Origin: UBA1189 sp045594245
Lineage (GTDB): Bacteria > Bacteroidota > Bacteroidia > Bacteroidales > Bacteroidaceae
Assembly (NCBI GenBank): GCA_045594245.1
Contig: JAZNYG010000021.1
Coordinates: 1-64,000, forward strand
Length of the DNA: 64,000 nt
Direction: 5' to 3'
The position numbers and the translations under genes are program-made. Shown in pieces: positions 35,438 to 45,088 of this stretch. The stretch's first letter is position 1. The number at the start of each line of letters is the position of its first letter. The notes beneath the pieces were generated by a model. The model made no database searches. It was not told the origin of the DNA and was given only the letters and a program-made list of their open reading frames with translations.

Positions 35438-37735
35438 ATGAAGAAATTTTTGTTTTTGGTAACATTACTTGCAGCAAATATGCAAGTGACATGGGGAATT
35501 ACCCCCATCAAGGAAGGCCATATGATTTCTGGCCACGTAATCGAGAAAGCCACCGAAGAAGACATCCCTTATGCCACAATCCTGATAGTTGGCACTGACA
35601 AAGGTACTGTATCAAATGAGGCTGGACAGTTTCAATTCCAGAATCTTCCAGAGGGGATCTACACGCTACGTGTTTCTGCTGTTGGCTATAAGACACTCGA
35701 AAAAGAGATTGTCGTTCACAAAGACTATACAGCTGTAGTGCATTTCCCCTTGCAAGAGCAAGCTGTAATGGTAGATGAGGTGGTGGTATCAGCTAGCCGC
35801 AATGAGGTGAGTCGACGCGATGCCCCTGTAGTGGTCAATGTTCTAAACCCTAAACTCTTTGAGGCCGTCAACAGTACTGACCTCGCCAAATCGCTCAACT
35901 TCCAATCTGGATTGCGCGTGGAAAACAACTGCCAAAACTGCGGATTTCCTCAGGTGCGCATCAACGGACTCGATGGCCCGTACTCACAGATTCTTATCAA
36001 TTCACGCCCCATCATCAGTGCGCTAAGTGGTGTGTATGGACTGGAACAAATACCTACCAATATGATTGATCGTGTGGAGGTGGTACGCGGAGGCGGTTCG
36101 GCACTTTTTGGAGCCAATGCTGTGGGGGGCACCATTAACATCATTACGAAAGATCCTGTAGAAAACTCCTTTCAGGTATCCAGTACATTATCGAACCTTG
36201 GAGGAAAATCATGGGAGCAATATATGGGAGCCAATGTATCGCTTGTAGCCAAAGACAATAGCTATGGCATTGCTCTCTACCAGAGCTACCGCAACCGTAA
36301 TCCTTACGATCATGACGGAGACTCCTTCTCTGAACTCGGCAAGCTGAACATGAATACTTTTGGATTTCGTGGATATTACCGTCCTTCACAATTCAGCCGT
36401 CTCAACGTGGAATATCATACAACTAATGAATTACGCAGAGGAGGCAACAAGTTTGACTTGCAACCTCACCAAACAGATATTACTGAGCAGACCAAACATA
36501 TCATCAACAGTGGTGGTGTGAGTTACGACCATTTCTGGGATGAATACAAGCACAAACTCTCCACCTACGCATCTGTACAGCATACTGATCGCGATAGCTA
36601 CTATGGAGCACAACGCGACACATCTGCTTATGGAAAGACCAATGACCTCACTTGGGTTGCAGGCGCTATGTATGTTGGTAATTATAATCGCTTTCTCTTT
36701 GCCCCTGCCACTTTCACTAGCGGACTTGAGTACCAGAACAATTCGCTCCATGATATCATGGTAGGTTACCAACGCGATATGAAACAAGATGTGCGCATCG
36801 CCAGCGCTTTCGTTCAGAGCGAGTGGAAAATGAATGATTTCAGTCTGCTTGCCGGAGGACGTATGGACAAGCATAATCTGATAGAAAATCCAATCCTAAG
36901 TCCGCGCGTGAATCTATTATATAAGCCAAAGGAAACATTTCAGGCACGCCTAACCTACTCTACAGGATTCCGTGCTCCACAAGCTTATGATGAAGACCTA
37001 CACGTGACTGCAGTGGGCGGAGAAGGCGTACAGATAAGGCTTGCTGAAGGACTGCGAGAAGAGCGTTCAAATAGCTTCAGTGGCTCGGTAGACTATACCA
37101 CGACATTGGGGCATTGGCAAGCAAATGTACTTGTAGAAGGGTTCTATACAGGACTTACCGATGTATTCATCCTCGAGGATATCGGCCTTGATGAAAACGG
37201 ATATGCCATCAAGGAGCGCCGCAATGGTAGCGGAGCACGTGTATACGGGGCTAATCTTGACGCTAAGATAGCTCATGGCAAAAAAGCCGTGCTAAGTTTA
37301 GGATTCACTGCCCAGCGCAGCCGCTATAATAGCGATGAGGTCTGGACCGAGGTCAATGGACAGGAACTTACTACTCGTCGTATGATGCGTACACCAGACT
37401 ATTATGGCTACTTCACATTTACCTCGGCTCCCACTAAGAACTTCGATTTCTCACTCTCTGGTACCTATACCGGCGAGATGATAGTTCCCCACTATGCTGG
37501 CTACATTGATGCTGACCGAATGGAGACCACACCTCGCTTCTTCGACTTAAACGTAAAGTTCAACTATACCTTCGTACTACATGACCATATGAAACTACAG
37601 GTCAATACTGGTGTTCAGAATATCCTCAATCATTTCCAACCCGACCTTGACCAAGGTGAATTCCGCGACTCAGGCTACTTCTATGGTCCAACACAACCGC
37701 GTACCTTATTCATCGGATTCAAGATAGCAAATTGA
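35438..37735 (+). CDS. TonB-dependent outer membrane receptor (FepA/BtuB-like, not SusC)
   Basis: 765 residues. Signal peptide MKKFLFLVTLLAAN, then a carboxypeptidase-regulatory-like domain (ISGHVIEKATEEDIPYATIL). The plug has VDEVVVSASR, VRINGLDGPYSQILINSRPI and IDRVEVVRGGGSALFGANAV followed by GGTINIITK. A 22-strand-type barrel ends TLFIGFKIAN. A Cys pair (NNCQNCGFPQV, ~169) in the plug is notable and could be a disulfide. The ligand is probably a metal complex or cofactor; no partner gene identifies it. It is a single-gene unit with no SusD. Confidence 0.9.
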   Translation: MKKFLFLVTLLAANMQVTWGITPIKEGHMISGHVIEKATEEDIPYATILIVGTDKGTVSNEAGQFQFQNLPEGIYTLRVSAVGYKTLEKEIVVHKDYTAVVHFPLQEQAVMVDEVVVSASRNEVSRRDAPVVVNVLNPKLFEAVNSTDLAKSLNFQSGLRVENNCQNCGFPQVRINGLDGPYSQILINSRPIISALSGVYGLEQIPTNMIDRVEVVRGGGSALFGANAVGGTINIITKDPVENSFQVSSTLSNLGGKSWEQYMGANVSLVAKDNSYGIALYQSYRNRNPYDHDGDSFSELGKLNMNTFGFRGYYRPSQFSRLNVEYHTTNELRRGGNKFDLQPHQTDITEQTKHIINSGGVSYDHFWDEYKHKLSTYASVQHTDRDSYYGAQRDTSAYGKTNDLTWVAGAMYVGNYNRFLFAPATFTSGLEYQNNSLHDIMVGYQRDMKQDVRIASAFVQSEWKMNDFSLLAGGRMDKHNLIENPILSPRVNLLYKPKETFQARLTYSTGFRAPQAYDEDLHVTAVGGEGVQIRLAEGLREERSNSFSGSVDYTTTLGHWQANVLVEGFYTGLTDVFILEDIGLDENGYAIKERRNGSGARVYGANLDAKIAHGKKAVLSLGFTAQRSRYNSDEVWTEVNGQELTTRRMMRTPDYYGYFTFTSAPTKNFDFSLSGTYTGEMIVPHYAGYIDADRMETTPRFFDLNVKFNYTFVLHDHMKLQVNTGVQNILNHFQPDLDQGEFRDSGYFYGPTQPRTLFIGFKIAN

Positions 37736-37760
37736 CCTTTCAAAGAGTTAGAACAATCAA

Positions 37761-37795
37761 AGCAGGCAGGTGATCAACTGATACACTTGCCTGCT
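37761..37795. terminator. Hairpin between convergent genes
   Basis: AGCAGGCAGGTG (37761-37772) pairs with CACTTGCCTGCT (37784-37795) with one G-T pair. It lacks an immediate T tract; TTTTTT comes 23 bp later. Confidence 0.5.
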
Positions 37796-37848
37796 TGCTA
37801 CGTCATCTATACTGGATGTTTTTTGATATTTATTAGTCTTTATAAATA

Positions 37849-38913
37849 TTATATTTTAAGATGTTGTAGGAAGTTAATATAAATCTGTATCCCTTCAATA
37901 ATCTCGTCTTCTAATACATATTCATCTGCTGTGTGTGAGCGCACTGATTGCCCAACACCCATTTTTAATGAAGGGATATTATGCATTAGTGCCATATCTG
38001 ATGTGGTGGGTGATACAAATGTACTACGTCCTATGCGTATTGCTGCTTCTACTAGTGGATGTCCTTCATAGATGGCCGAGGCATGTACGCGTGTAGAACG
38101 GGGCCTTGCATCAGAAGTAAGCAGTTGTTGTATGATATGGACGATTTCTTCGTTGGTGTAAGCATCTGTAGTGCGTATATCAATGACAAAGTTGCATTCA
38201 TCAGGGATAACGTTGTGCTGTGTGCCAGCATTGATTTGTGTAACGGTCATTTTGATTTCACCAAGAAGTGGTGAGGTACGTTCAAAACGATAATCCTGTA
38301 TGCGCTTAATATCTGAAATTGCGATGTCTATGGCATTGATACCTTCATTACGTGCAGCGTGTCCACGTATCCCATGTGCTGTACAGTCCATTACTACAAG
38401 CCCTCGTTCTCCTACAGCCGCTTGCATACCTGTAGGCTCACCGACAAGTGCCATATCTATTTTCCCTAACTGGGGCAATAAAGCTCGCATTCCATGTTCG
38501 CCCATTGTCTCTTCTTCGGCACTGATGGCTAGAACCATATTGTAGGATAGCTCTGCTTCCTCTAGATAACGATAAGCTGCGATAAGTGCTACTACAGAGG
38601 CTCCGGCATCATTGCTTCCAAGGCCGTAGATGCGCCCTTTCTCATGAGTTGGGACATAGGGATCTCGAGTATACGAAGAAGAAGGTTTTACTGTGTCATG
38701 ATGCGAATTGATTAGTAAAGTTGGGTTATTATCGTTCCAGCGGGTTGAACGTACATATACATTATTATGTATGCGCATAACCCTACCTTTGACATGTTCC
38801 TTGAGGAACGCTTCAATGATATCTGCAGTATTAGCCTCTTCACGTGATTGGGAAGGTATAGCTATGAGGGTGTCAAGTAACAGGATGGACTCCTGAGTAA
38901 GACGTTCTATCAT
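37849..38913 (-). CDS. M20 family deacetylase (ArgE-like, possibly N-succinyl/acetyl-ornithine deacetylase)
   Basis: 354 residues, cytoplasmic. Metal-site motifs of family M20: NSHHDTVKP (His71, Asp73), GLGSNDAGAS (Asp102), and ISAEEETMGEHG (Glu133/134). The dimerisation (lid) domain begins near GIRGHAARNEG. VSPTTSDMALMHNIPSLKMG with a C-terminal His (SHTADEY) completes the site. Length and motifs fit the ornithine/citrulline deacylases of Bacteroidetes arginine synthesis, but no other arg gene is in the window, so the substrate is inferred. It is 5 bp downstream of the GH2 gene. Confidence 0.82.
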   Translation of the reverse strand: MIERLTQESILLLDTLIAIPSQSREEANTADIIEAFLKEHVKGRVMRIHNNVYVRSTRWNDNNPTLLINSHHDTVKPSSSYTRDPYVPTHEKGRIYGLGSNDAGASVVALIAAYRYLEEAELSYNMVLAISAEEETMGEHGMRALLPQLGKIDMALVGEPTGMQAAVGERGLVVMDCTAHGIRGHAARNEGINAIDIAISDIKRIQDYRFERTSPLLGEIKMTVTQINAGTQHNVIPDECNFVIDIRTTDAYTNEEIVHIIQQLLTSDARPRSTRVHASAIYEGHPLVEAAIRIGRSTFVSPTTSDMALMHNIPSLKMGVGQSVRSHTADEYVLEDEIIEGIQIYINFLQHLKI

Positions 38914-38918
38914 GATGA

Positions 38919-41420
38919 TTATTCCACATTGATAACTAATTTGCCACTCTTGAGTCCCTTGGCACGGGCTGTGAGGGTAATCTCGCCAGCCTTGCCCTGC
39001 TCAGCCACGATGGCGGTCATCATGCCGTTGAACACGTGCATCTGAGGCTCGTGGAAGAGTTCGAGGTTGGTGGGGTCGCCATTGGCTCCGGCACGGTAGT
39101 AGCCTGCGCCCTTGACAGTGAAGCGCACCTGGTTCTGGGCATCGGGGCAGAGGCGGCCCTGCTTATCGACGATGCGCACGGTGACGTAGGCAAGGTCTTC
39201 GGTGCCTGCCACCAAGGGGCGGTTCTCTTCGGCTACCAATTCAATAGCATAGGGCTTGCCAGCTGTCTGCACCTCGGTCTCCATGCAGGCATTGCCGTCG
39301 GCATCGTAGGCCACGGCACGCAGGGTGCCCGGCTCATACTTGGTGTCCATCCACATGTGGCGGTAGCGCTGCTGGCGGGCGAGTGCCTTGCGGCTCTCGT
39401 CGTTCTCTGTATCGTCAATCTTCACGGTGAGGTCCTTGGTGCGCTTACCCTGGCTGACACCGTTGATGAAGAGCTCCACGGTGGGATAGTCGGAGTATAC
39501 GAATACGGGGGTCACCTCGCCCTCGCGTCCGGGCCATGTCCAGTGGGGCAGGATATGAAGGGTGTGCTCCTCCTTGTTCCAATGGCTGCGGTAGAGCCAG
39601 TAGCGGTCCTTGGGCAGACCGGCGAGGTCGATGATGCCGAAGAGCGATGAGTGACTGGGCCAGTTGGTATAATAAGGAGTAGGCTCGCCCAGATAGTCGA
39701 AGCCTGTCCACACAAACTCACCCATGCCATAGGGGAGGTCATCGTAGAGGATGAAGTTGTCTTCGGGGAGGTCGCTCCAGTTGCAGTGTTCGAGGTCGTA
39801 CGATGATGACTGATGGTCGTCGTACATCGCCATGGAGCGACGCTCTACGGGGAACTTATATACGCCGCGCGAGCTTACTGTAGAGGCCGTCTCGCTGCCC
39901 AATACCACCTGTTGCGGCAGGCGCTTGTAGGCCTCCTGCACCTTGTGGCTGCGGTAGTTGAGGCCAGGCACATCGAGGATATGGGCAAAGCCGTTTTTCA
40001 GTACCAGGTCGACGCGGTCCATGCCTACGGTGCAGGGACGTGTGGGGTCTTCGCGGTGGAAGATGTCCTGTATCATGCGGCACACCTTGATGCCGTCGCC
40101 CGTACCTTGGTCGGGCACCTCATTGCCGGTACACCACATCACCACAGAGGGGTCGTTGCGGTAGCGGCGCACGAGGTTGACGATGTCCTTCTCAATCCAT
40201 TCGTTGAAGTCGCGGTTGTAGCCGTTCTTCATCTTGGCACGCTTCCACTCGTCGAAGCTCTCGGCCATGATCATCATACCCATCTCGTTGCAGGCCTCCA
40301 CCAACTCGGGTTCGGGCATGTTGTGCGAGGTGCGGTAGGCGTTGCTGCCCATCTCCTTGAGCAGGCGCACCTTGCGGCGTACGGCAGTAGCATTGACCAC
40401 AGCGCCCAACGGACCATTGTCGTGGTGGTTGCAGGTGCCCTTGAAGACGGTACGCTGCCCATTGAGGAAGAAGCCCTGATCGGGGACTACCGCGATGGTG
40501 CGGATACCGAAGGTAGTCTCATACACGTCGGTGGTAGCTCCCTTGCCATCCTTGATGGTGGTCACGGCTCGGTATAGATGAGGAGTCTCGGGGCTCCACA
40601 GCTGGGGTTGCTGCACGACAAGTTCGAGTGTCTTCACCCCTTCATCAAAGGATGTCAGCTTCTCCACGGTGCCAGTTACAGCAGTGCCGTCGGCGGTATA
40701 GATATCGGTGGCTACGCTCACGGTGTTGGGGTCAATGCCCTTGGGCATATCGAGCTCGACCTGCACGTTGACCTTGGCAAAGCCTTCGCGCACGACGGGT
40801 GTAGTGATATAGGTTCCCCACATCTTGACGGCCAGCTCATCGGTGACGATGAGGTGTACGTTGCGGTAAAGTCCAGCACCGGGGTACCAGCGTGAGCTCT
40901 CCTCGTAGTTTTCGAGGCGCACAGCCAGCGTGTTCACCTCACCGGCTTTCATATAGGGAGTGATGTCGAAGTAGAAGGCGTTATAGCCGTAGGGCCGGTA
41001 GCCTGCCTCCTGTCCGTTGACCCATACGCGGGCATGGCTCATGGCGCCGTCGAAGAGCAGGGTGGCACGGCGTCCTTCGGCGAACTCAGGAGCCTCGAAC
41101 TGCAGGCGATACCATCCTGCACCCACGAAGGGGAGTCCGCCCGTGCGGCCAGCGTGCGACAAGGCCTCTTTCTGTCCGTCCTGCTCGATGGCTACCTGCT
41201 GGCGGTCGTTATTGGCATCGAAGGGACCATAGATGGCCCAGTCGTGAGGCACGGTCACTGACTGCCATCGGCTGTCGTCATAGGCAACCTGCGAGGCGGC
41301 AGCATCGTCGGTGCGGGTGAATTTCCAACCTGTCTTGAGGGTTTGTACGTGGCGTCCATCGGCCAATGTGTGGAGGCAGCAGAGTATGGCTGCCATCAGA
41401 ACGAGAGAGATACGTTTCAT
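38919..41420 (-). CDS. Glycoside hydrolase family 2 beta-galactosidase-like enzyme
   Basis: 833 residues with a Sec signal peptide (MKRISLVLMAAILCC...LADG). GH2 order: sugar-binding jelly roll (PHDWAIYGPFD; GLPFVGAGWYR), Ig-like domain (~200-305), TIM barrel (FKGTCNHHDNGPLG; NAYRTSHNMPEPE), and C-terminal Ig-like domains. Acid/base Glu434 lies in VVMWCTGNE; the probable nucleophile is Glu510 in VVLGSETAS. GFDYLGEPTPYYTNWPS is typical of the secreted Bacteroidetes GH2 group. Likely periplasmic or surface hydrolysis of beta-galactosides or related glycosides. It has its own promoter at 41456-41487. Confidence 0.92.
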   Translation of the reverse strand: MKRISLVLMAAILCCLHTLADGRHVQTLKTGWKFTRTDDAAASQVAYDDSRWQSVTVPHDWAIYGPFDANNDRQQVAIEQDGQKEALSHAGRTGGLPFVGAGWYRLQFEAPEFAEGRRATLLFDGAMSHARVWVNGQEAGYRPYGYNAFYFDITPYMKAGEVNTLAVRLENYEESSRWYPGAGLYRNVHLIVTDELAVKMWGTYITTPVVREGFAKVNVQVELDMPKGIDPNTVSVATDIYTADGTAVTGTVEKLTSFDEGVKTLELVVQQPQLWSPETPHLYRAVTTIKDGKGATTDVYETTFGIRTIAVVPDQGFFLNGQRTVFKGTCNHHDNGPLGAVVNATAVRRKVRLLKEMGSNAYRTSHNMPEPELVEACNEMGMMIMAESFDEWKRAKMKNGYNRDFNEWIEKDIVNLVRRYRNDPSVVMWCTGNEVPDQGTGDGIKVCRMIQDIFHREDPTRPCTVGMDRVDLVLKNGFAHILDVPGLNYRSHKVQEAYKRLPQQVVLGSETASTVSSRGVYKFPVERRSMAMYDDHQSSSYDLEHCNWSDLPEDNFILYDDLPYGMGEFVWTGFDYLGEPTPYYTNWPSHSSLFGIIDLAGLPKDRYWLYRSHWNKEEHTLHILPHWTWPGREGEVTPVFVYSDYPTVELFINGVSQGKRTKDLTVKIDDTENDESRKALARQQRYRHMWMDTKYEPGTLRAVAYDADGNACMETEVQTAGKPYAIELVAEENRPLVAGTEDLAYVTVRIVDKQGRLCPDAQNQVRFTVKGAGYYRAGANGDPTNLELFHEPQMHVFNGMMTAIVAEQGKAGEITLTARAKGLKSGKLVINVE

Positions 41421-41455
41421 TGTCGGTATTTATTTTGGTATAGCTATTATTGTAT

Positions 41456-41487
41456 GCGAAGATAACACATGGAACCGACAAATCAAA
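41456..41487 (-). promoter_or_regulatory. Promoter of the GH2 gene
   Basis: On the minus strand: TTTG (41487-41484), 19-bp spacer, then TATCTTCGC, one mismatch from TAnnTTTGY. Confidence 0.6.
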
Positions 41488-41525
41488 GAATATTAAGAGA
41501 AAACAACCATTTTCTCTGTTGTGTA

Positions 41526-41993
41526 TTACTCCTGTATATGGCGTACAGCCTCTATGATGCTTGCGGGAACTTCGGCTACACGCACAAACTTCTGCACTTC
41601 GGTGGCATCATCCTTGGCTGTCCACAGCATGGACTCTTGGTAAAGGTCAGTGACGATATAGTCGTGGTTCCATGCTCCGTTGTCGTAGTCGTAAGTGCCA
41701 CTGATGATATCGCCCACGCGCCAATCATTCGTGATTTCAAACACACCGGTAGAGAGGTGGGGATACATCGTACTGATGTTGTCGTATATCTTGAAGATAT
41801 GTTCTTTTCTATCAAGTGTCACATACAGCCATGTGCCCTCTGCCAAAGGCTCACCGCGCCATTCCGCAAGTTGCCATGTACCATCAAGGTTGATGTAGTT
41901 GACTTCAAGTGCAGGAATCTCCTCTATGGGCTCTTCGCAAGCGGTAAAAGCAGTCATCAGGGAAAGAAGTAGTAATGGAATAATCTTTTTCAT
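41526..41993 (-). CDS. Small lipocalin-like lipoprotein
   Basis: 155 residues. Lipobox FTACEEPIEE. The mature part starts LDGTWQLAEWRGEPL and alternates short strands (WLYVTLDRKEHIFKIYDN; GVFEITNDWRVGDIISGTYDY), as in lipocalin-like Bacteroidetes lipoproteins. Function unknown. The first gene upstream on this strand is the DUF1573 gene, 23 bp away, so they may be cotranscribed. Confidence 0.75.
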   Translation of the reverse strand: MKKIIPLLLLSLMTAFTACEEPIEEIPALEVNYINLDGTWQLAEWRGEPLAEGTWLYVTLDRKEHIFKIYDNISTMYPHLSTGVFEITNDWRVGDIISGTYDYDNGAWNHDYIVTDLYQESMLWTAKDDATEVQKFVRVAEVPASIIEAVRHIQE

Positions 41994-42016
41994 ATCGTAA
42001 ATTCGTCTTTTCTGGA

Positions 42017-42826
42017 TTATTTGGTTTTATCTATTGTCACATGTATGGTTCGTTCCGACGGTTTGCCACTGATGCCTTCTACCAGCACAGGGAACTGTAG
42101 TTTTTCCCCATGTCGAGGAAGTTTGTCAACATCTATGGTAATGATGATATCGGCTTCGGCTCCAGGAGCAATTTCTGCAGGTTCGGTACGGAACGAGGCG
42201 TAGGCAGGCAGCAGCAGAGAAGTAAGGTGTAGGGGTTTTTCGCCACTGTTGGCACAAAGGATACGCACAGAAGGCTTTCCCTGGCGAGGGAGTTCCGTTA
42301 TCGTCACCTCCTTACGCTTTATGCGCAATGCCCCCATTGCATGAGGCAGATGACTCCACACATCCTTGTCGATGACCTCGCCGTAGAGCGAGAGACGCGC
42401 CATAGGATGTTTGTCCTCTCCCTTGATATAGACAAAGGCATCTACATCAATAGTGCCGGGGCGATTCTTTGGGTTGTAGGTCAGCGTAATCGGTGCCGTT
42501 CCATTAGGGGCAATGGCTTGGTCACTATACTCGGGTACGGTGCATCCACAGGTGGTGCGAACCCGTGCAATAGATATAGGAGCCTTACCTGTATTGTGCA
42601 ACATAAATACGCGCTTCACCGGAGCATCATCTTCGTAGAGTGTCCCCAGTTCATAGAAGGCAGTATCAACTGAAACTATACTGCTCCCCTGGGGATGCAC
42701 TGTAGGATGCACCAAGGAGTCCATCTGAGCACGGGTGAGCCCACGCATATGCTGCATAGCGACTTGCGCACTAAGGCTGATAGTGCTCAATAGCATAAGG
42801 GCGAATATGTTGGCTACAATTCTCAA
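42017..42826 (-). CDS. DUF1573 domain protein
   Basis: About 269 residues if translation starts at TTG 42826 (MRIVANIFALMLLSTISLSAQ, a good signal peptide). Other in-frame starts are TTG 42847, which adds acidic residues encoded by a heptamer repeat, and ATG 42796, which leaves a very short signal. The DUF1573 core is FMLHNTGKAPISIARVRTTC-GC, then YNPKNRPGTIDVDAFVYI. A second Ig-like domain follows (RILCANSGEKPLHLTSLLLP). Periplasmic or surface Ig-like (ASPM/SPD-2/Hydin-type) protein of unknown function. It follows the peptidase gene by 27 bp, within the repeat spacer. Confidence 0.72.
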   Translation of the reverse strand: MRIVANIFALMLLSTISLSAQVAMQHMRGLTRAQMDSLVHPTVHPQGSSIVSVDTAFYELGTLYEDDAPVKRVFMLHNTGKAPISIARVRTTCGCTVPEYSDQAIAPNGTAPITLTYNPKNRPGTIDVDAFVYIKGEDKHPMARLSLYGEVIDKDVWSHLPHAMGALRIKRKEVTITELPRQGKPSVRILCANSGEKPLHLTSLLLPAYASFRTEPAEIAPGAEADIIITIDVDKLPRHGEKLQFPVLVEGISGKPSERTIHVTIDKTK

Positions 42827-42850
42827 TTCGCAATTATCAATTATCAATTG
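42816..42850. repeat. Tandem heptamer repeat NCAATTN
   Basis: ACAATTC-TCAATTC-GCAATTA-TCAATTA-TCAATTG: five 7-mers covering the spacer and the possible start of the DUF1573 gene. Confidence 0.85.
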
Positions 42851-42853
42851 AAT

Positions 42854-44893
42854 TTACATCCATCCATTGCCATTACCCTTGCGAACCGTGATGGCGATGG
42901 TCTGCTTCGCTTCTCCAACCTCTATCGTAGCTGTTGTCGTGCCTTCGGCAAGGCCTCTAACGACGAGTATGGTGCCCTGCAGGGCGGCAGTGGCAATATT
43001 CTCGTCCACACCTGTCACGTTGTATTGGAGGTTTTCGCCATTCACGAAGTAGCGGGCAAGGTCAATCGTATAGTTTGCCTCGGGAGCGACAGTGATATTG
43101 GGCACACGCATCTCACTACCGGCCCCATCGCCAATGGCACGGAGCAAGGCACCTGCATCAATGAGGCGGCCCATCTTGCCACGGTACTCGTTGAGGTTCA
43201 TCTGCACGGTAGAGTAGCCCGGTGTGGAGTGGTTATAGTGATACACCTTCGTCTGGTTCACATAGTAGGGGTCGAGCTCTCGGGCTGTCGACTTCATCAG
43301 TTCGATAAACTCCTCTGCCTTGAAATGGCGACGCATCTTCACTGCATAAGAAAGGCCCAGTGCAGCTACTCCCGACACGTGGGGACAGCTCATCGAGGTA
43401 CCCTCATAGTAGCCATAGGCGGGCTGACCATTGAGGACAAGGGTAGAGAGGATGCTGCCGTTGGGGTTCTCCCAGTCGGTACCGTCGTTGTTCTCGCCAA
43501 TGGCACCATAATACTCGGTATCACCGCCTGGAGCCGAGAAGTCCACCTCCGCACCATAATCGGTATACCCTGCGGGAGTGTAGTCGGCCGCGATGGCTGC
43601 CACGCTCAAGCACTTGGAATAGGCCGAGGGGAATGCCGGCATAGCCGAATACTCATTGCCCGAGGCAAAGATGGCGATACCGCCTTCGATAACGCCGTTG
43701 GGCGAGCCGGCATTGTGTATGAAGTAGTCTATAGCCTCCTTCTCCAGCGGATACAGGCCTGCCCACTCCTCTTCACTGCCAGGACCGGGCGTGTAGCCCA
43801 TCATGATGTTGGCCAGTGCGCTGTTGTATCCCCAGCTGCACTGTAGGATGACAGCACCGTTGTCGGCAGCATACTTGATGGCGCGGGCCTCCTGAGCAAG
43901 GCTCACCGAATAGTTGCCATCAATAACCTGGCACGACATGATCTTCACGCCACCCTGTCCGTCGCGTCCACCAGCTACGCCACATACGCCTTCGCCATTG
44001 CCGTTCACTGCAGCAATCGTTCCAGCCACGTGTGTGCCGTGACCCGTGTCGTGGGCATCGGACCACGATATGATGGGTGAGTTCTTCACGAAGTTGAATC
44101 CATAGCGGTCGCCGGCATAGCCGTTACCATCGGCATCCTCCTTGGAGCCCAGCACCTCGGCCTCGTTCACCCAGATGTTGGCACTCAGGTCGGGATGGCT
44201 CCACATGACGCCCTCATCGAGCACAGCCACGATGATGGAGGGGTCGCCCGTGCACAGCTTCCATGCCTCTTCGCAATTGACATCCGAGCCCGCCACGGTA
44301 GGTGCCCATTCCTGCGCAAAGTCATAGCCACCCCTGTTGATGTAGCCCCACTGGTGATACAGTCCCGGGTCACTGAAAGGGGCATTGGCCAATCGGGGAG
44401 CGCCTTTCAGGCGATTGCTGCTGATGGCTACGGGCTTACGGCCTTCGTTGTCGACACGCTTGAGGGTCGTGTTGCACTGGATCTTCGATACCTCGCCCAG
44501 CAAGCGCAGGTTGCCGATAGCCACCTTGAGATCGGCCTCAGGGTTGAAACGCACGATATACCAGAGATGCAATCCAGCCTCGCGGGCACGCTCCTCATTG
44601 CGCGGGTCTACGGGGAACACACGTTCCAGCTGGTAGGCACCGAGGATACGCAGCACCTCATCGGTAGAGGGGATACCGCTACGTGTCATCGCAGGAGCCT
44701 CGGCAGCCACCTGGTCAAGGATTTCGGTCATCTCGGGAACAAACTTCACGAGCAGTTCGCCCTCGGCTGCATCTTCAGGGATGAAGATGTCGGCTGATTC
44801 CGTCTCCTGACCACCCGTTGTGGTGAGGTCTGCATCGTTACAAGCTGTGATAATCAGCCCTAAGAACAGGGCATATAAGATGTCTTTTCTCAT
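42854..44893 (-). CDS. Subtilisin-like (S8) serine peptidase lipoprotein
   Basis: 679 residues from ATG 44893. Lipobox IITACND (Cys18). A prodomain-like region of ~45-145 (GELLVKFVPEM; GLHLWYIVRFNPEADLKVA) resembles an I9-type inhibitor. The catalytic triad is visible: Asp226 in VAVLDEGVMWSHPDL, His285 in GHGTHVAGTIAA, Ser500 in GTSMSCPHVSG, with oxyanion Asn413 in ASGNE. A C-terminal Ig-like domain (~600-679) ends with GNGNGWM. Likely an outer-membrane-anchored protease. Two adjacent -7-type boxes lie upstream (44924-44939). Confidence 0.92.
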   Translation of the reverse strand: MRKDILYALFLGLIITACNDADLTTTGGQETESADIFIPEDAAEGELLVKFVPEMTEILDQVAAEAPAMTRSGIPSTDEVLRILGAYQLERVFPVDPRNEERAREAGLHLWYIVRFNPEADLKVAIGNLRLLGEVSKIQCNTTLKRVDNEGRKPVAISSNRLKGAPRLANAPFSDPGLYHQWGYINRGGYDFAQEWAPTVAGSDVNCEEAWKLCTGDPSIIVAVLDEGVMWSHPDLSANIWVNEAEVLGSKEDADGNGYAGDRYGFNFVKNSPIISWSDAHDTGHGTHVAGTIAAVNGNGEGVCGVAGGRDGQGGVKIMSCQVIDGNYSVSLAQEARAIKYAADNGAVILQCSWGYNSALANIMMGYTPGPGSEEEWAGLYPLEKEAIDYFIHNAGSPNGVIEGGIAIFASGNEYSAMPAFPSAYSKCLSVAAIAADYTPAGYTDYGAEVDFSAPGGDTEYYGAIGENNDGTDWENPNGSILSTLVLNGQPAYGYYEGTSMSCPHVSGVAALGLSYAVKMRRHFKAEEFIELMKSTARELDPYYVNQTKVYHYNHSTPGYSTVQMNLNEYRGKMGRLIDAGALLRAIGDGAGSEMRVPNITVAPEANYTIDLARYFVNGENLQYNVTGVDENIATAALQGTILVVRGLAEGTTTATIEVGEAKQTIAITVRKGNGNGWM

Positions 44894-44923
44894 ATCAAAA
44901 AAGGATGTTTTTGCAAATTTCTG

Positions 44924-44939
44924 CAAAATTACAAATATA
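44924..44939 (-). promoter_or_regulatory. Two adjacent -7 boxes upstream of the S8 peptidase
   Basis: On the minus strand TATATTTG (44939-44932) and TAATTTTG (44931-44924) are back to back, both matching TAnnTTTG and followed by T and C. No -33 TTTG is seen at the right distance. Confidence 0.45.
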
Positions 44940-45032
44940 ATTCCGTCTAGAGTATCTTTTTCTTATAATTTAACGTATAGATTGGGGATGTAATGGGGAT
45001 TTGTAGTTTAGAGTTCCCTTTTTTAAAATAAA

Positions 45033-45058
45033 GAGAAGAGAGGACCGTCCTCTCTTCT
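45033..45058 (-). terminator. Terminator of ompA
   Basis: AGAAGAGAGGA (45034-45044) pairs with TCCTCTCTTCT (45048-45058). On the minus strand it is followed by TTTATTTT, 30 bp after the OmpA stop. Confidence 0.8.
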
Positions 45059-45088
45059 TTAATTCTATAGACTTACGGCTATGAAGCA

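Noticed and set aside
38919..41420. GH2 enzyme as part of a SusCD locus
   Set aside because: No SusC or SusD lies near it on that strand; the neighbours are a deacetylase and unrelated lipoproteins.
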